Shown: positions 38,901-48,238 of the stretch, one piece after another
Numbering within the stretch: position 1 is the stretch's first letter
How the letters are laid out: every line of letters begins with the position of its first letter
NCBI RefSeq assembly: GCF_003074135.1
Contig: NZ_PPDK01000001.1
Coordinates: 1,984,001 to 2,048,000 of the forward strand
Source: Euzebya tangerina
Lineage (GTDB): Bacteria > Actinomycetota > Nitriliruptoria > Euzebyales > Euzebyaceae
Reading direction: 5' to 3'
DNA length: 64,000 nt
Made by a program: the position numbers and the translations under genes
Notes under the pieces: model-generated
The model's database searches: none
The model's input: only the letters and a program-made list of their open reading frames with translations
What the model was told of the DNA's origin: nothing

Positions 38901-41900
38901 GATGTCTGGATCCAGTCGGGCGAGGAGGAGATCCACCGCTCCGCGGCCTCGGCGACCGACACCGCCGTCCTGCACTACCAGCGCCCTGACGGCGACTACG
39001 GCACCTGGCCGAGCGATGACTTCACCGACTTCTGGGGCGTCCACACCTGGACCGGGTCGGCCAACCCGACCGACTGGCCCGCTCCGGTCCAGCCGACCAG
39101 CGTCGACCGCTGGGGTGCCCGGTACGACATCGATCTGGTCGACGGCGCCTCCGAGCTCGCCTACATCCTCCACCGTGGGGACGAGAAGGACCTGCCCGAG
39201 GACCAGTTCCTCGATCTGGACGGTGTCGGCCACGAGGTCTGGATCGAGTCCGGCGAGCCCGGGTACGTTCTGCCGATCAGCGGCTGTGACGGACCGGGCG
39301 AGGGCGGCTCGCTCGCGACCCAGTCGGCCCACTGGCTGACCAGCGACACGATCGCCTGGGACGTCGAGACCGACGCCGACGGCACCTACGCGCTGCACTA
39401 CGCCGCCGACGGTGGTCTGGAGCTGGTCGAGGGTGGGATCGACGGGGACGAGCAGGTGCCGCTCGAGTGGGTCTCGGACAGCCTGCCCGCGGGTCTCGCC
39501 GAGGCCTACCCGCACCTGGCCGGGCTGGACGTCCTCCGGGTGCCCGGCGACATCGACGTCCCGACCTGGTTGCGAGGCCAGCTGGCCGTCTCGGCCGTCG
39601 CAGACGGCGTCCGAGTGGACGCGACCGGTCTGCAGCTGCCGGGTGTCATCGACGAGCTGTACGCCACGGACACGCGGCTGGGCGTCACCTGGGAGAGCGG
39701 GCAGCCGACCATCGCCGTGTGGGCGCCGACCGCTCAGGACGTGGCGCTTCGCCGGTACTCGGTCGGCGACGCAGACCCGGACTCGCCCGACGAGCAGCTG
39801 CCCATGACACGTGACGACGCCACCGGCGTGTGGAGCGTGACCGGAACCCCCGACTGGGCCGGCAGCTACTACCTGTTCGAGGTCGATGTGGTCACCCCGA
39901 CCACGAACAGCCTCGAGACCAACCTGGTGACCGACCCGTACGCTCTGTCGCTGTCGACCAACTCGACCAAGAGCCAGATCGTCGACCTGGCGGGAGATGC
40001 GGCCCTGCAGCCGCCCGGCTGGGACGACGTGGGCACCACCGCTCCGGACCGGCCCGAGCAGCTCAACCTCTACGAGCTCCACGTCCGTGACTTCTCCATC
40101 CGTGACGAGACGGTCCCGGCGAACCTGCGTGGCACCTACGCGGCGTTCGGTGTGGAGAACTCTGATGGCATGGCCCACCTGCAGTCGCTGGCCGCCAGCG
40201 GCATCAACGCCGTGCACCTGCTGCCGACCTTCGACATCGCCACCATCGAGGAGGTGCGGGCTGACCAGGCCGAGCCGGACCCCTCGCCCGAGGCGAGCCT
40301 GGACGACTGGCCGGCGGACTCAGAGGTCCAGCAGGAGCGGGTCGAGGCCGTGGCCGATGAGGACGGGTTCAACTGGGGCTACGACCCCTACCACTACACC
40401 GCCCCCGAGGGCAGCTACGCCACCGATCCGATGGGAACCCAGCGGATCGTGGAGTACCGCGGCATGGTCCAGTCGCTGAACGACACCGGACTCGGCGTGG
40501 TCATGGACGTGGTGTACAACCACACGGCCGCCGCCGGCCAGGCTGACCAGTCCGTGCTCGACCGAATCGTCCCCGGCTACTACCACCGACTGCTCGAGGA
40601 CGGCGCCATCGCCACCTCCACCTGCTGCCAGAACACGGCCCCCGAACACGCGATGATGGGCCGTCTGGTCGTGGACTCGATCGTCACCTGGGCCCGCGAG
40701 TACAAGGTGGACGGGTTCCGCTTCGACCTGATGGGCCACCACCCCCGCCAGAACATGCTGGACGTCCGCGCTGCGCTCGACGCCCTGACGCTGGAGGATG
40801 ACGGGGTCGACGGGTCGCGGATCGCCCTCTACGGCGAGGGTTGGAACTTCGGCGAGGTGGCGAACGACGCCCGCTTCGTGCAGGCCACACAGGCCAACAT
40901 GGCCGGGACCGGCATCGCCACCTTCAACGACCGGTTGCGCGACGGCGTGCGCGGCGGGGGCCCGTTCGACGAGGATCAGCGGTCAAACCAGGGCTTCGGC
41001 TCGGGCCAGTGGACCGATCCGAACGGGGTCGACGGCAACGACGGCAGCGCTGACGAACGCGACGCGCTGTTGCTGAATGCCGATCGCATCCGTGTCGGCT
41101 TGGCCGGCAACCTGGCTGCCTACACCTTCATCGACCGGACCGGCGCGACCGTGACCGGCGCCGAGGTGGACTACAACGGCTCACCCACGGGCTACACGGC
41201 GGATCCGCAGGAGAACGTCCTGTACGTGTCCGCCCACGACAACGAGACGCTGTACGACTCCAACGTCTTCAAGTTGCCGGCCGACGCCACCATGGACACC
41301 CGGGTGCGCATGCAGGCGCTCGGTCTGTCGACCGTGGTGTACGGCCAGGGCATCTCGTTCTTCCACGCCGGGTCGGAGCTGCTGCGATCCAAGTCGCTCG
41401 ACCGCAACAGCTTCAACTCCGGCGACCACTTCAACGAGGTCGATTGGACCTACCAGACCAACCGCTTCGGCATCGGGTTGCCGCCGGCGCCGGACAACTC
41501 CGATCGCTGGCCGGAGATGCGGCCGCTGCTGGCTGACCCGGCTCTCGAAGCCGACAGCGCTGCGGTCCAGGCCTCCTACGCCCGAGTCGCCGAGCATCTC
41601 GAGGTCCAGCAATCCTCACCCCTCTTCGCGCTGGAGAGCGCCGAGCAGGTCCAGCAGGTCGTGCAGTTCCTCAACACCGGAGCCGACCAGGTACCTGGAC
41701 TGATCGCCATGCACCTGGATGACACGGGCGGGCTGGACCTCGACCCCGAGCGAGACCGACTCGTGGTGCTATTCAATGGCACCGACGAGGAGCAGACCTT
41801 CACCGTGGAGCCGCTTGCGGGGCGGCAGCTCGACTTGCACCCGGTGCTCGCGGCCTCTGAGGACGCGGCGGTCGCAGGTGCGTCCTACGACGCGACGACC

Positions 41901-42353
41901 GGCACGTTCACCGTGCCGGCGCGGACGACATCGGTGTTCGAGGAGTCGGCCGTGATCAGCCTGGACGCGGTCGCCGTGCCACGGCGACTGACGGAGGCTC
42001 AGGGCTGGGTCGTGGTCAGCGCCTTCAGCGGCGAGGTGGACCTGGGCGAGGTCGACCGGCGCACGGTCGGCTTCGGCCCGGCCGAAGCCCGTCCCTGGTG
42101 GTGCTGGTCGGTCGACTGGGACCGAGACGGTGACGACGAGCGTGCCACCTGCCTGTTCCTGGTGGCCCAGACGGGACTGGTGGCCGGTGACACCGAGTCC
42201 ACACTGGTCGGCGCGCTACGAGACGGCCAGCAGATCCAGGCGGTTGTGCCGGTCGACGTGCGGGCTCCACGCAACTGCCCGCGCTGGTGGCCCTGCCATC
42301 GGGCCGGGCTCGGCGGCGGTGGAGGTCAGGTGGTGACCGACACCACGGGGTAG
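35997..42353 (+). CDS. secreted amylase-pullulanase fusion with carbohydrate-binding repeats
   Basis: A 2118-residue secreted enzyme (signal peptide 1-28) joining two GH13 catalytic barrels. Domain 1 (about 70-660) is alpha-amylase type: nucleophile Asp339 in [10 protein letters not shown], acid Glu376 in FGEVF, Asp447 in GNHDMGR. After a short beta module (about 690-755) come three pullulanase-associated (CBM41-like) repeats starting [16 protein letters not shown] and LHYQRPDG (about 772, 878, 992). A CBM48-like region precedes barrel 2 (about 1350-1900), pullulanase type: NWGYDPYHY, Asp1577 in [11 protein letters not shown], Glu1614 in YGEGWNF, Asp1748 in SAHDNET. A final 130-residue module of unknown fold carries three Trp-rich patches and six Cys. 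It should cleave both alpha-1,4 and alpha-1,6 bonds of starch or glycogen outside the cell. The ATG has GGAGAA upstream. Its 3' end overlaps DUF427 by 28 bases. Confidence 0.9.
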   Translation: MSLARRFVPVWITLLLILSLLSPPATAEPASSDPGGVEPTGTAAPSAAATAAQSADTDWPADEELALPSLRDELDDEVFYFVLPDRFHDGRADNNCGDYEGTCTTEEMLEHGFDPTDQGFYHGGDLAGLLDKLDYIEGMGVTAIWMAPVFKNRPVQGVEPDISAGYHGYWTVDYTQIDPHFGTNEELESLIDAAHDRDIKVFFDIITNHTADVITYEEGVFTYVPKADQPYLDVTGEPFDDRDFAGTGTFPELDPAVSFPYTPTFATAEDETIKVPEWLNDPTLYHNRGDSSFSGENSAYGDFFGLDDLFTEHPTVVEGMTDIFTFWTDNYDIDGFRIDTVKHVNREFWEQWVPAVLDDVATDDNPDNDDFFMFGEVFTADPAFLSIFTTNTDMQAVLDFGFQDRATAFAARSAPTNELAAFFASDDWYTDADSNVYSLPTFLGNHDMGRIGTFISQANDGADDSELLARDVLAHALMYAARGMPVIYSGDEQGFTGTGGDKEARQNLDPSQTPIYQDDDQIGSTETPADDNFDTDHPLYLTIADLSALTSNHEALRSGAQLPRYAQDSAGLVAFSRVLREDQVEYLVVANNAETEASATFATGTPDATFNQLWSTDTSGDSQPAPVTSSASGEVSVTMPPLSLTIFQADAALPARDAAPGITLNDLDRFDIEQDSQEQHGLVLSAELDEDTFTEVTFAVSIDGGEWAVAGTDDNAPYAVHYRTDAAPGTSVRVKAVARDGSGNLSSATLEGEVPAPGNPGGGGDCSVDTAVVHYNRPDGAYDDWTLWSFFDITNTMPGDYPNGLPWDGEDDFGVFRTLDLTPDAQQVGVIVVDGNGTKDGTEDDRIFDPRVSPEVWINAGDPTTYTSQAAAQGYVSVHYQRPDGEYGTWPSDDFTDFWGLHLWGDALADGVATEWTAPRAPDGVDEFGAYWQVPIDDADSAFNFIIHRGDEKDPGPDMSVIPADDYGDVWIQSGEEEIHRSAASATDTAVLHYQRPDGDYGTWPSDDFTDFWGVHTWTGSANPTDWPAPVQPTSVDRWGARYDIDLVDGASELAYILHRGDEKDLPEDQFLDLDGVGHEVWIESGEPGYVLPISGCDGPGEGGSLATQSAHWLTSDTIAWDVETDADGTYALHYAADGGLELVEGGIDGDEQVPLEWVSDSLPAGLAEAYPHLAGLDVLRVPGDIDVPTWLRGQLAVSAVADGVRVDATGLQLPGVIDELYATDTRLGVTWESGQPTIAVWAPTAQDVALRRYSVGDADPDSPDEQLPMTRDDATGVWSVTGTPDWAGSYYLFEVDVVTPTTNSLETNLVTDPYALSLSTNSTKSQIVDLAGDAALQPPGWDDVGTTAPDRPEQLNLYELHVRDFSIRDETVPANLRGTYAAFGVENSDGMAHLQSLAASGINAVHLLPTFDIATIEEVRADQAEPDPSPEASLDDWPADSEVQQERVEAVADEDGFNWGYDPYHYTAPEGSYATDPMGTQRIVEYRGMVQSLNDTGLGVVMDVVYNHTAAAGQADQSVLDRIVPGYYHRLLEDGAIATSTCCQNTAPEHAMMGRLVVDSIVTWAREYKVDGFRFDLMGHHPRQNMLDVRAALDALTLEDDGVDGSRIALYGEGWNFGEVANDARFVQATQANMAGTGIATFNDRLRDGVRGGGPFDEDQRSNQGFGSGQWTDPNGVDGNDGSADERDALLLNADRIRVGLAGNLAAYTFIDRTGATVTGAEVDYNGSPTGYTADPQENVLYVSAHDNETLYDSNVFKLPADATMDTRVRMQALGLSTVVYGQGISFFHAGSELLRSKSLDRNSFNSGDHFNEVDWTYQTNRFGIGLPPAPDNSDRWPEMRPLLADPALEADSAAVQASYARVAEHLEVQQSSPLFALESAEQVQQVVQFLNTGADQVPGLIAMHLDDTGGLDLDPERDRLVVLFNGTDEEQTFTVEPLAGRQLDLHPVLAASEDAAVAGASYDATTGTFTVPARTTSVFEESAVISLDAVAVPRRLTEAQGWVVVSAFSGEVDLGEVDRRTVGFGPAEARPWWCWSVDWDRDGDDERATCLFLVAQTGLVAGDTESTLVGALRDGQQIQAVVPVDVRAPRNCPRWWPCHRAGLGGGGGQVVTDTTG

Positions 42354-42610
42354 AACGCGACGTGGTCCTTGATGTGGGCCGCGTCCGCCTTCGGGTCCGG
42401 GTAGAACCAAGCGGCGTTCTCGTGCTTCACACCATCGACCTCGATGGTGTAGTAGCTGGCATCGCCCTTCCACGGGCAGTGGGTGTGGTGGTCCGTGGTC
42501 GTGAACAACTCCCCGGAGACCGAGTCGGGCGGGAAGTAGTGGTTGCCTTCGACGATCTTGGTGTCATCGCTCTGCGCGATCACCGTGCCGCCCAGCGTTG
42601 CGGTTGCCAT
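42326..42610 (-). CDS. DUF427 family protein
   Basis: A 94-residue single-domain protein. The pattern GGTVIAQSDDTKIVEGNHYFPPDSV, then THCPWKGDASYYTIEVDG and [22 protein letters not shown] is the whole DUF427 domain, a small beta-fold of unknown function found widely in actinobacteria and proteobacteria. AAGGAAC sits 5 bases before the ATG. The gene converges on the amylase gene and overlaps its last 28 bases. Confidence 0.85.
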   Translation of the reverse strand: MATATLGGTVIAQSDDTKIVEGNHYFPPDSVSGELFTTTDHHTHCPWKGDASYYTIEVDGVKHENAAWFYPDPKADAAHIKDHVAFYPVVSVTT

Positions 42611-42732
42611 GGCCGTTCCTTAGCGTTGCGTGCGAGCCCAGAGTGGGTCCCGGGATGCGACAACTCCTGGTCGACCACTCGTATTCCGGACCCCACCGTG
42701 CTACTACTGATATAGGAGGGGTATTCGGGGTA

Positions 42733-42749
42733 TGGCTCTCATGGAGCCA
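42733..42749 (+). other. leader hairpin before osmolyte-binding protein gene
   Basis: TGGCTC and GAGCCA are perfect 6-base arms around a 5-nt loop, in the 177-base gap between DUF427 and the binding-protein gene. The arms lie 40-55 bases before the TTG start. A role in the leader or as an operator is inferred only from position. Confidence 0.3.
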
Positions 42750-42787
42750 AACCACTCAACACAAAGGACAGAGCTATCCACGCAACA

Positions 42788-43876
42788 TTGAGATTGAGAC
42801 TTCTGGCGCTGATCGGTGTGCTGGCACTGCTGGCCGCCGCGTGCAGCGGATCCGACGACGACACCGCAACGACCGACGAGGAAGCGGAGCCCACCGAGGC
42901 GGCCGCCGACGACGCTGGGGGGGACGACGAGGCCACCGAGGCCATGGACGACGAGGAGATGGCCGAGGACGACGGCGAGGAGATGGCCGAGGACGACGGC
43001 GAGGAAGCGGGGGCCTCCAGCGGGGGCACGCTCTCTGACTTCGACCTGAGCGGCGTCGAGATCACCGTCGGATCCAAGGACTTCGCCGAGCAACTGGTGC
43101 TGTCCCAGATCTACATCCAGGCCCTCGAGGCGGCCGGTGCGACGGTGACCGACGAGTCGAACACCGGCGGGACCAACGTGGCCCGTGATGCACTGGTGAA
43201 CGGCGACATCGACGTGTACCCCGAGTACAACGGCACGGGCTGGACCGTCCACCTGGGCAATGAGGACCCGGTCGATGATCCCGACCAGCTGACCGAGATG
43301 GTCCGCGAAGAGGACATCGAGGAGAACTCGATCCGGTGGATCGATCGTGCCCCGTTCAACAACACCTACGGCTTTGCTGTCGGCCCCGACTTCGTCGAGG
43401 AGAACGGCGAGTTGGACCTGCAGGGCATGGCCGACTACCTGGCTGAGAACCCCGACGCCACCGTCTGCATGGAGCAGGAGTTCCCGAGCCGTCCTGACGG
43501 TCTGGTGCTCTTCGAGGAGGCCACGGGCTTCACCATCCCGCAGGAGCAGCAGGAGATCCTCGGTACCGAGGTGATCTACACCGAGACGGCTGAAGGTGGC
43601 TGCACCTTCGGAGAGATCTTCACCACCGACGGTCGCATCCCGTTCCTCGAGCTGGACGTCATCGACGATCCCGGTGTGTTCATTCTGTACAACATCTCCG
43701 CCACGATGCGGGACGAGGTCTATCAGAATGCACCAGAGGACCTGGACGGGCTCTTCAGCCTGATCCATGAGCCGTTGGACATTCCCACGATGGCTGAGCT
43801 CAACCGACAGGTGTCGGTCGACGGCGAAGACCCCGCCGACGTTGCCGCCGGGTACCTCGAGCAGTTCTCCGGATAG
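42788..43876 (+). CDS. glycine betaine/choline-type ABC substrate-binding lipoprotein
   Basis: A 362-residue receptor with a lipobox (LLAAACSG, Cys19) and an acidic linker that includes a perfectly duplicated block (EEMAEDDG twice). The binding domain has GSKDFAEQLVLSQIYIQALEAAG, then DIDVYPEYNGTGW, as in OpuBC/OpuCC/ProX family receptors. The start must be TTG at 42788, since no ATG or GTG gives this signal peptide; the AAGGA before it is about 20 bases away, which is far. It faces its likely permease operon (46813-43975) rather than lying in it. Confidence 0.88.
   Translation: MRLRLLALIGVLALLAAACSGSDDDTATTDEEAEPTEAAADDAGGDDEATEAMDDEEMAEDDGEEMAEDDGEEAGASSGGTLSDFDLSGVEITVGSKDFAEQLVLSQIYIQALEAAGATVTDESNTGGTNVARDALVNGDIDVYPEYNGTGWTVHLGNEDPVDDPDQLTEMVREEDIEENSIRWIDRAPFNNTYGFAVGPDFVEENGELDLQGMADYLAENPDATVCMEQEFPSRPDGLVLFEEATGFTIPQEQQEILGTEVIYTETAEGGCTFGEIFTTDGRIPFLELDVIDDPGVFILYNISATMRDEVYQNAPEDLDGLFSLIHEPLDIPTMAELNRQVSVDGEDPADVAAGYLEQFSG
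42953..43000 (+). repeat. 24-bp perfect tandem duplication in lipoprotein linker
   Basis: Two identical 24-base units (GAGGAGATGGCC plus GAGGACGACGGC) follow each other, encoding the repeated EEMAEDDG. It only lengthens the acidic linker. Confidence 0.85.
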
Positions 43877-43897
43877 CTGCTGAGAGCTACATCACGC

Positions 43898-43929
43898 CGA
43901 TGGGCGGGAGCACGTGCTCCCGTCCATCG
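43898..43929. terminator. long hairpin between convergent transporter genes
   Basis: GATGGGCGGGAGCAC and GTGCTCCCGTCCATC form a 15-16-bp stem with one G-U and a 4-nt tip, exactly in the 98-base gap between the binding-protein gene and the permease gene. It lacks a U-run but is symmetrical, so it could stop transcription from both sides. Confidence 0.7.
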
Positions 43930-43974
43930 CTCGTTCTGGCCGCCTCTCGGCGGGAGATCGACATCACGGTCTGA

Positions 43975-44799
43975 TCAGCGGAGGCCCTTGGGGCTGAGTG
44001 TGTACTCCGCAACGGCAGCCAGCCAGTCGATGGACATGGCCAGCAACGCGGCGAGTGCCGCACCGGCGAAGGTCACGAAGTCCTCCCGCAGTTCGAGTCC
44101 CGCGGTGATGATCTCGCCCAGACCGCCGCCACGGATGTAGGTCCCGAGCACGGCTGTCCCGACGTTGATGATCAGCGCCGTCCGCAAGCCCGCGAGGATG
44201 ATCGGCACTGCCAACGGCAGCTCGATCCGTCGCAGGACCTGGCGTTTGGTGAGCCCCATGCCGCGTGCCGCCTCCACCACCTTCGGGTCGACCTGCCGGA
44301 GGCCGACCATGGTGTTGCGCAGCACTGGCAGGATCGAGTACACGGCCAGTGCGTAGACGGCCGTCCCGAAGCCGAGGCCGAAGAAGATCGCGAACAGGAC
44401 CAGCAGACCGTAGGCGGGCACCGCCTGGCCGCTGGAGGCGACGGCGAGAACTGGCTCGGCGATCCGACGAGCCGACGGACGCGTCAGGAAGATGCCCAAC
44501 GGGATGGCGAAGGCGACGACCAGGCCCGTGGAGTAGGCGGTCATGGTGACGTGTTGCGCGAACTGCCGGCGGATCTGGGCTGGGTTGAAGACGCGCTGCT
44601 CGGCGAAGCGCAGGTTCTCTCGTGCGGCCTCGTCGAACAGGGCCATCGCATCCAAGAGGAGGTAGCCGAGGATCGCGATGACGATCGGGACGATCGACAG
44701 CGTGATCCAGCGGTTGGCGCGGACGTAGCTCGTGACACTGCTGAGCAGGTCGCCCAGCGACTGGTCGCCCGCCGTCGTGGTCGCGGTTGCTGCGCTCAT
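43975..44799 (-). CDS. osmolyte ABC transporter permease (OpuCD/OpuCB type)
   Basis: A 274-residue permease with about six helices. The EAA motif GMGLTKRQVLRRIELPLAVPIILAGLRTA is the ProW/OpuC type, and the following LGTYIRGGGLGEIITAGL is characteristic of glycine-betaine permeases. The ATG at 44799 overlaps the stop of the ATPase gene (ATGA). It pairs with the second permease encoded upstream to form a heterodimeric pore. Confidence 0.9.
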   Translation of the reverse strand: MSAATATTTAGDQSLGDLLSSVTSYVRANRWITLSIVPIVIAILGYLLLDAMALFDEAARENLRFAEQRVFNPAQIRRQFAQHVTMTAYSTGLVVAFAIPLGIFLTRPSARRIAEPVLAVASSGQAVPAYGLLVLFAIFFGLGFGTAVYALAVYSILPVLRNTMVGLRQVDPKVVEAARGMGLTKRQVLRRIELPLAVPIILAGLRTALIINVGTAVLGTYIRGGGLGEIITAGLELREDFVTFAGAALAALLAMSIDWLAAVAEYTLSPKGLR

Positions 44800-46040
44800 G
44801 CGGACACCTGTCGGCTCAGCTCGTCGTAGTGGACTCGGGCGTCGTGCTGCATCTCCTCGATGCGCTCGTTCAGCGTGGTCATCCGGATCACGCCGACGTA
44901 GGCCTGGTCCTTGTCCACCACCGTGGCGCAGGCCGTGGAGGAGTGGAGCATCAGCTCGAGTGCATCGCGCAGCGTCGCATTCTGTTCGATGGTGTCGATC
45001 GGCTGACCGACCTCCACGAGTGGCTTGTCGGTGCGCTCGAGGTCGCTGCGGTGCACCCAGCGCAGTGGTCGCTCACCCTCGTCGACGACCATGGCCCAGC
45101 CATCGGGGGTGGTTTCCATTGCGGCCTGCACCTCCCGGCGGGGGGAGCCGGACGCGACGCGTGGGAAGTCGTCCAGCTTGATGTCCCGAACGCGCTCCAG
45201 GTTGAGTCCCTTCAGGGTGGCACCACTCCCGATGAAGTCGGAGACGAAGTCGTCGACGGGGAAGGCCAGGATCCGCTCGGGCGTGTCGAACTGCGCGATG
45301 CGTGACTGCTCACCGAGGACGGCGATGCGGTCCCCCATCTTGATGGCCTCGTCGATGTCATGCGTCACGAAGACGATGGTCTTCTTGAGCTCCTCCTGAA
45401 CGCGCAGGAACTCGTTCTGCAGACGGTCTCGAGTGATCGGGTCGATGGCTCCGAAGGGTTCGTCCATCAGCATCACCGGTGGGTCTGCGGCCAGTGCGCG
45501 AGCCACGCCCACACGCTGTGCCTGTCCACCTGACAGCTCCTTGGGGAACCGGTCGCGGTACTGCCCTGGGTCCATTCCCACCAGGTCCAGCAGCTCGTCG
45601 ACCCGACTCTCGATCCGGTCGTTGGACCAGCCGAGGAGCTTGGGAACCGTTGCGATGTTCGCCTTGATCGTCAGATGCGGGAAGAGTCCGATCTGCTGGA
45701 TGACGTAGCCGATGCGGCGGCGCAGCTTGTCAGCGTCGACGGACGTGACGTCCTCGCCGTCGAAGATGATCCGACCGGACGAGGGCTCGATCATCCGGTT
45801 GATGAGTCGCAGGGTGGTCGACTTCCCACACCCCGAGGGTCCGACCAGCACCAGGATCTCACCCTCGGGGATCTCGAGGTCGAGATCGGACACGGCGGGC
45901 ACCGTCGTGCCGGGGTAGGTCTTCGACACACCCTCCAGCCGGATCATCGTCTTCGTGTCGTCCGTCGACATGGTCGTGGCCACTTCACGCGAGACTCCGG
46001 CGCGTGGTTCGGTGTCGTCGGTTGCGGAGTGATCGGTCAC
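44796..46040 (-). CDS. osmolyte ABC transporter ATPase with CBS domains (OpuCA type)
   Basis: A 414-residue ATPase: Walker A GPSGCGKST, signature LSGGQAQRVGVARAL, Walker B VMLMDEPFGAIDP, switch THDIDEAIKMGDRI. Two C-terminal CBS domains (about 290-400) match the ionic-strength sensor of OpuCA-type ATPases. The GTG at 46040 overlaps the upstream permease stop (GTGA) and gives an extra 23-residue N-terminus; an ATG at 45971 is an alternative. It is the middle gene of the permease-ATPase-permease operon. Confidence 0.9.
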   Translation of the reverse strand: MTDHSATDDTEPRAGVSREVATTMSTDDTKTMIRLEGVSKTYPGTTVPAVSDLDLEIPEGEILVLVGPSGCGKSTTLRLINRMIEPSSGRIIFDGEDVTSVDADKLRRRIGYVIQQIGLFPHLTIKANIATVPKLLGWSNDRIESRVDELLDLVGMDPGQYRDRFPKELSGGQAQRVGVARALAADPPVMLMDEPFGAIDPITRDRLQNEFLRVQEELKKTIVFVTHDIDEAIKMGDRIAVLGEQSRIAQFDTPERILAFPVDDFVSDFIGSGATLKGLNLERVRDIKLDDFPRVASGSPRREVQAAMETTPDGWAMVVDEGERPLRWVHRSDLERTDKPLVEVGQPIDTIEQNATLRDALELMLHSSTACATVVDKDQAYVGVIRMTTLNERIEEMQHDARVHYDELSRQVSA

Positions 46041-46813
46041 TGGATTCCCTTTGACGTGGTGAGCTTGGTGAGCAGGGCGAAGAAGGCCTCGAAGACCAGG
46101 GCAAGGACGATCGTGAACAGGGTCCCGGCCCAGATCGCCTCGGTGGAGTTGGGGAACCCGAAGCGAGTCAGTCCGTCCTGGATCAACTCCCCCAATCCTC
46201 CGGCGCCGATGAGCGTGGCGATGGCCGCGATCGACACAGCGAGAATGGTGGCGACGCGGATGCCGGTGAGGATGACCGGCCATGCCAGCGGCAGCTCGAT
46301 CTTGCGGATGCGCTCGAATCGCGACAGGCCCATGCCCTTCGCGGACTCCACCACGGCTTCGTCGACCGAATCGAGTCCCGTGACCGTGTTTCTGAGGATC
46401 GGCAGGACCGAGTAGATCGCGAGTGCCACGTACGGCGGCCCGAACCCGATCCCGAGCACGGGCAGCAGGATGGCGAAGAACGCCAGCGACGGGACGGTGA
46501 GCGCGATGCCGAAGAGCGTCAGGAAGCCGTTGCGCAGCGGCGGGGTCTTCTGGATCGCGACGCCGAGCGGCACGCTGAAGATCGTGGCGGTTCCCACGGA
46601 GGCCACGGTCAGGACGGCATGTTCCCTGGTCCGGGTCAGGATCTCGTCGACCCGTTCGGCCACGAACTCGAAGAAGCTCACGACGCCGGAGTAGCCGACG
46701 GCCACCCGCCAGGCGAGCAGCGCGAGGATGACGGCGACGACGAGGGCGGTCCCGATGAGTACGGTCCGCTCGCCCTCGACAGCCGGAGCTCGGGCAGGTG
46801 TTTCGTCAGGCAT
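46037..46813 (-). CDS. osmolyte ABC transporter permease (first permease of operon)
   Basis: A 258-residue permease with an N-terminal cytoplasmic stretch, six helices, and the EAA loop GMGLSRFERIRKIELPLAWPVILTGIR, then TLIGAGGLGELIQDGLTRFG. It shares the fold with the second permease but is diverged, so the pair are distinct subunits. The ATG at 46813 is chosen; the frame is open to 47392 through the opposite strand of arcA. It diverges from arginine deiminase. Confidence 0.88.
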   Translation of the reverse strand: MPDETPARAPAVEGERTVLIGTALVVAVILALLAWRVAVGYSGVVSFFEFVAERVDEILTRTREHAVLTVASVGTATIFSVPLGVAIQKTPPLRNGFLTLFGIALTVPSLAFFAILLPVLGIGFGPPYVALAIYSVLPILRNTVTGLDSVDEAVVESAKGMGLSRFERIRKIELPLAWPVILTGIRVATILAVSIAAIATLIGAGGLGELIQDGLTRFGFPNSTEAIWAGTLFTIVLALVFEAFFALLTKLTTSKGIQ

Positions 46814-46934
46814 TGGGTTGACCCTACCGAACACAGCGGACGGAACAGCGTGACAGCGTGGAAGGTTGTGTCCGCCCAGCTGGGAAGCGGGCCGGTCGGG
46901 CGGGGGCTGCCGGCGGTCGCATACGCTGCCCGAC

Positions 46935-48161
46935 ATGAGCGTTTCGAGCGAAATCGGTCGGCTGCGCGAGGTCATCCTGCATCGTCCCGGCCTCGAGTTG
47001 CGACGGCTGACCCCGGCCAACAAGACGCAGTTGCTGTTCGACGAGCTGATCTGGGTCGAGAAGGCGAAGCAGGAGCACGACATGTTCGCCGAGGTGCTGC
47101 GGGGCCGAGGTGTGACGGTCCGCCTCTTCGCCGACCTGGTGGAGACCGTCGTCACCGACGACGAGGTGGCCGCCGAGCTGATCCAGCGACGTGCGACCCC
47201 CGAGACGTGTGGGGTGGAACTGGTGGACCGAGTGCGTGGGTTCCTCCGCGACCTCGAACCACGGGCGCTCGCCACACACCTGATCGGCGGGCTGACGGTT
47301 GATGAGGTTCCCGGTGCCGGCGACGGGTTCGCCGGGGGGCTCCTCGGTCCGACCGCCTTCCTCGTCCCGCCGCTGCCGAACTCCGTGTTCACCCGGGACC
47401 CCAGCGCGCACCTCTATGGCGGACGCGTGCTCTCGCCCATGTACAAGCCGGCCAGGCAACCCGAGCGGCTCCTGTGGCGCACGATGTATGCCGCCCATCC
47501 AGAGCTGGGCGGGCGCCCGATCTGGTACGGCGAGGGAACCCACGACTACTTCCCCGCCACCGTAGAGGGCGGGGACATCCTGGTGCTGTCGGATCGCGCG
47601 ATCGCGGTCGGCGTCAGCGAACGCACCTCACCCATCGCGGTGGAGAACCTTGCGGCTCGGCTGTTCGACGCCGGCGAGATCGACCACGTCCTCGCCGTCG
47701 AGTTGCCCATGGGGCGCGGCACCATGCACCTCGACACGGTCATGACGCAGGTGGATCGGGACGCCATCGTCATGTGGCCCCGCCTGGGCGAGGTGTCCCG
47801 CGCCTTCCGGATCGACCCCGGCGGAGGCGCCGGTCCGGCCAGCGGGGAGGGGACGATGACCGTGCGCGAGGAGCCGGATCTCGTCCGTGCGCTGGCCGCC
47901 GCCATCGGGGTGGATGAGCTGCGCGTCATCACCACCGGCGAGGACGAGGTGGCCAGCGATCGGGAGCAGTGGGACGACGGGAACAACACCCTGGCCATCG
48001 CCCCGGGTGAGGTGATCGCCTACGAGCGGAACGTCGACACCAACCGGCGGCTACGTGCGGCTGGGATCACCGTGCACGAGATCTCCTCCTTCGAACTGCC
48101 CCGTGGGCGGGGCGGTCCCCGCTGCATGTCGTGCCCCGTGGAGCGCGAATCGCTCACGTGA
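46935..48161 (+). CDS. arcA: arginine deiminase
   Basis: A 408-residue enzyme hydrolysing arginine to citrulline and ammonia. Active-site motifs are FTRDPSAHL (Asp), EGGDILVL (Glu), TMHLDTVMTQVD (His and Asp) and the catalytic Cys in RCMSCPVER near the C-terminus. The N-terminus SEIGRLREVILHRPGLEL is the family hallmark. Ornithine carbamoyltransferase, carbamate kinase and the arginine-ornithine antiporter are not adjacent, so the energy-yielding pathway is not encoded here as a unit. It diverges from the osmolyte transporter operon. Confidence 0.93.
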   Translation: MSVSSEIGRLREVILHRPGLELRRLTPANKTQLLFDELIWVEKAKQEHDMFAEVLRGRGVTVRLFADLVETVVTDDEVAAELIQRRATPETCGVELVDRVRGFLRDLEPRALATHLIGGLTVDEVPGAGDGFAGGLLGPTAFLVPPLPNSVFTRDPSAHLYGGRVLSPMYKPARQPERLLWRTMYAAHPELGGRPIWYGEGTHDYFPATVEGGDILVLSDRAIAVGVSERTSPIAVENLAARLFDAGEIDHVLAVELPMGRGTMHLDTVMTQVDRDAIVMWPRLGEVSRAFRIDPGGGAGPASGEGTMTVREEPDLVRALAAAIGVDELRVITTGEDEVASDREQWDDGNNTLAIAPGEVIAYERNVDTNRRLRAAGITVHEISSFELPRGRGGPRCMSCPVERESLT

Positions 48162-48238
48162 CCCTCGTGGACACGGCGGGAGTGGCATTGTCCGACAAAG
48201 TGTGATCGACTGCTCCAGCCGCAAACCACGGAGGACGT

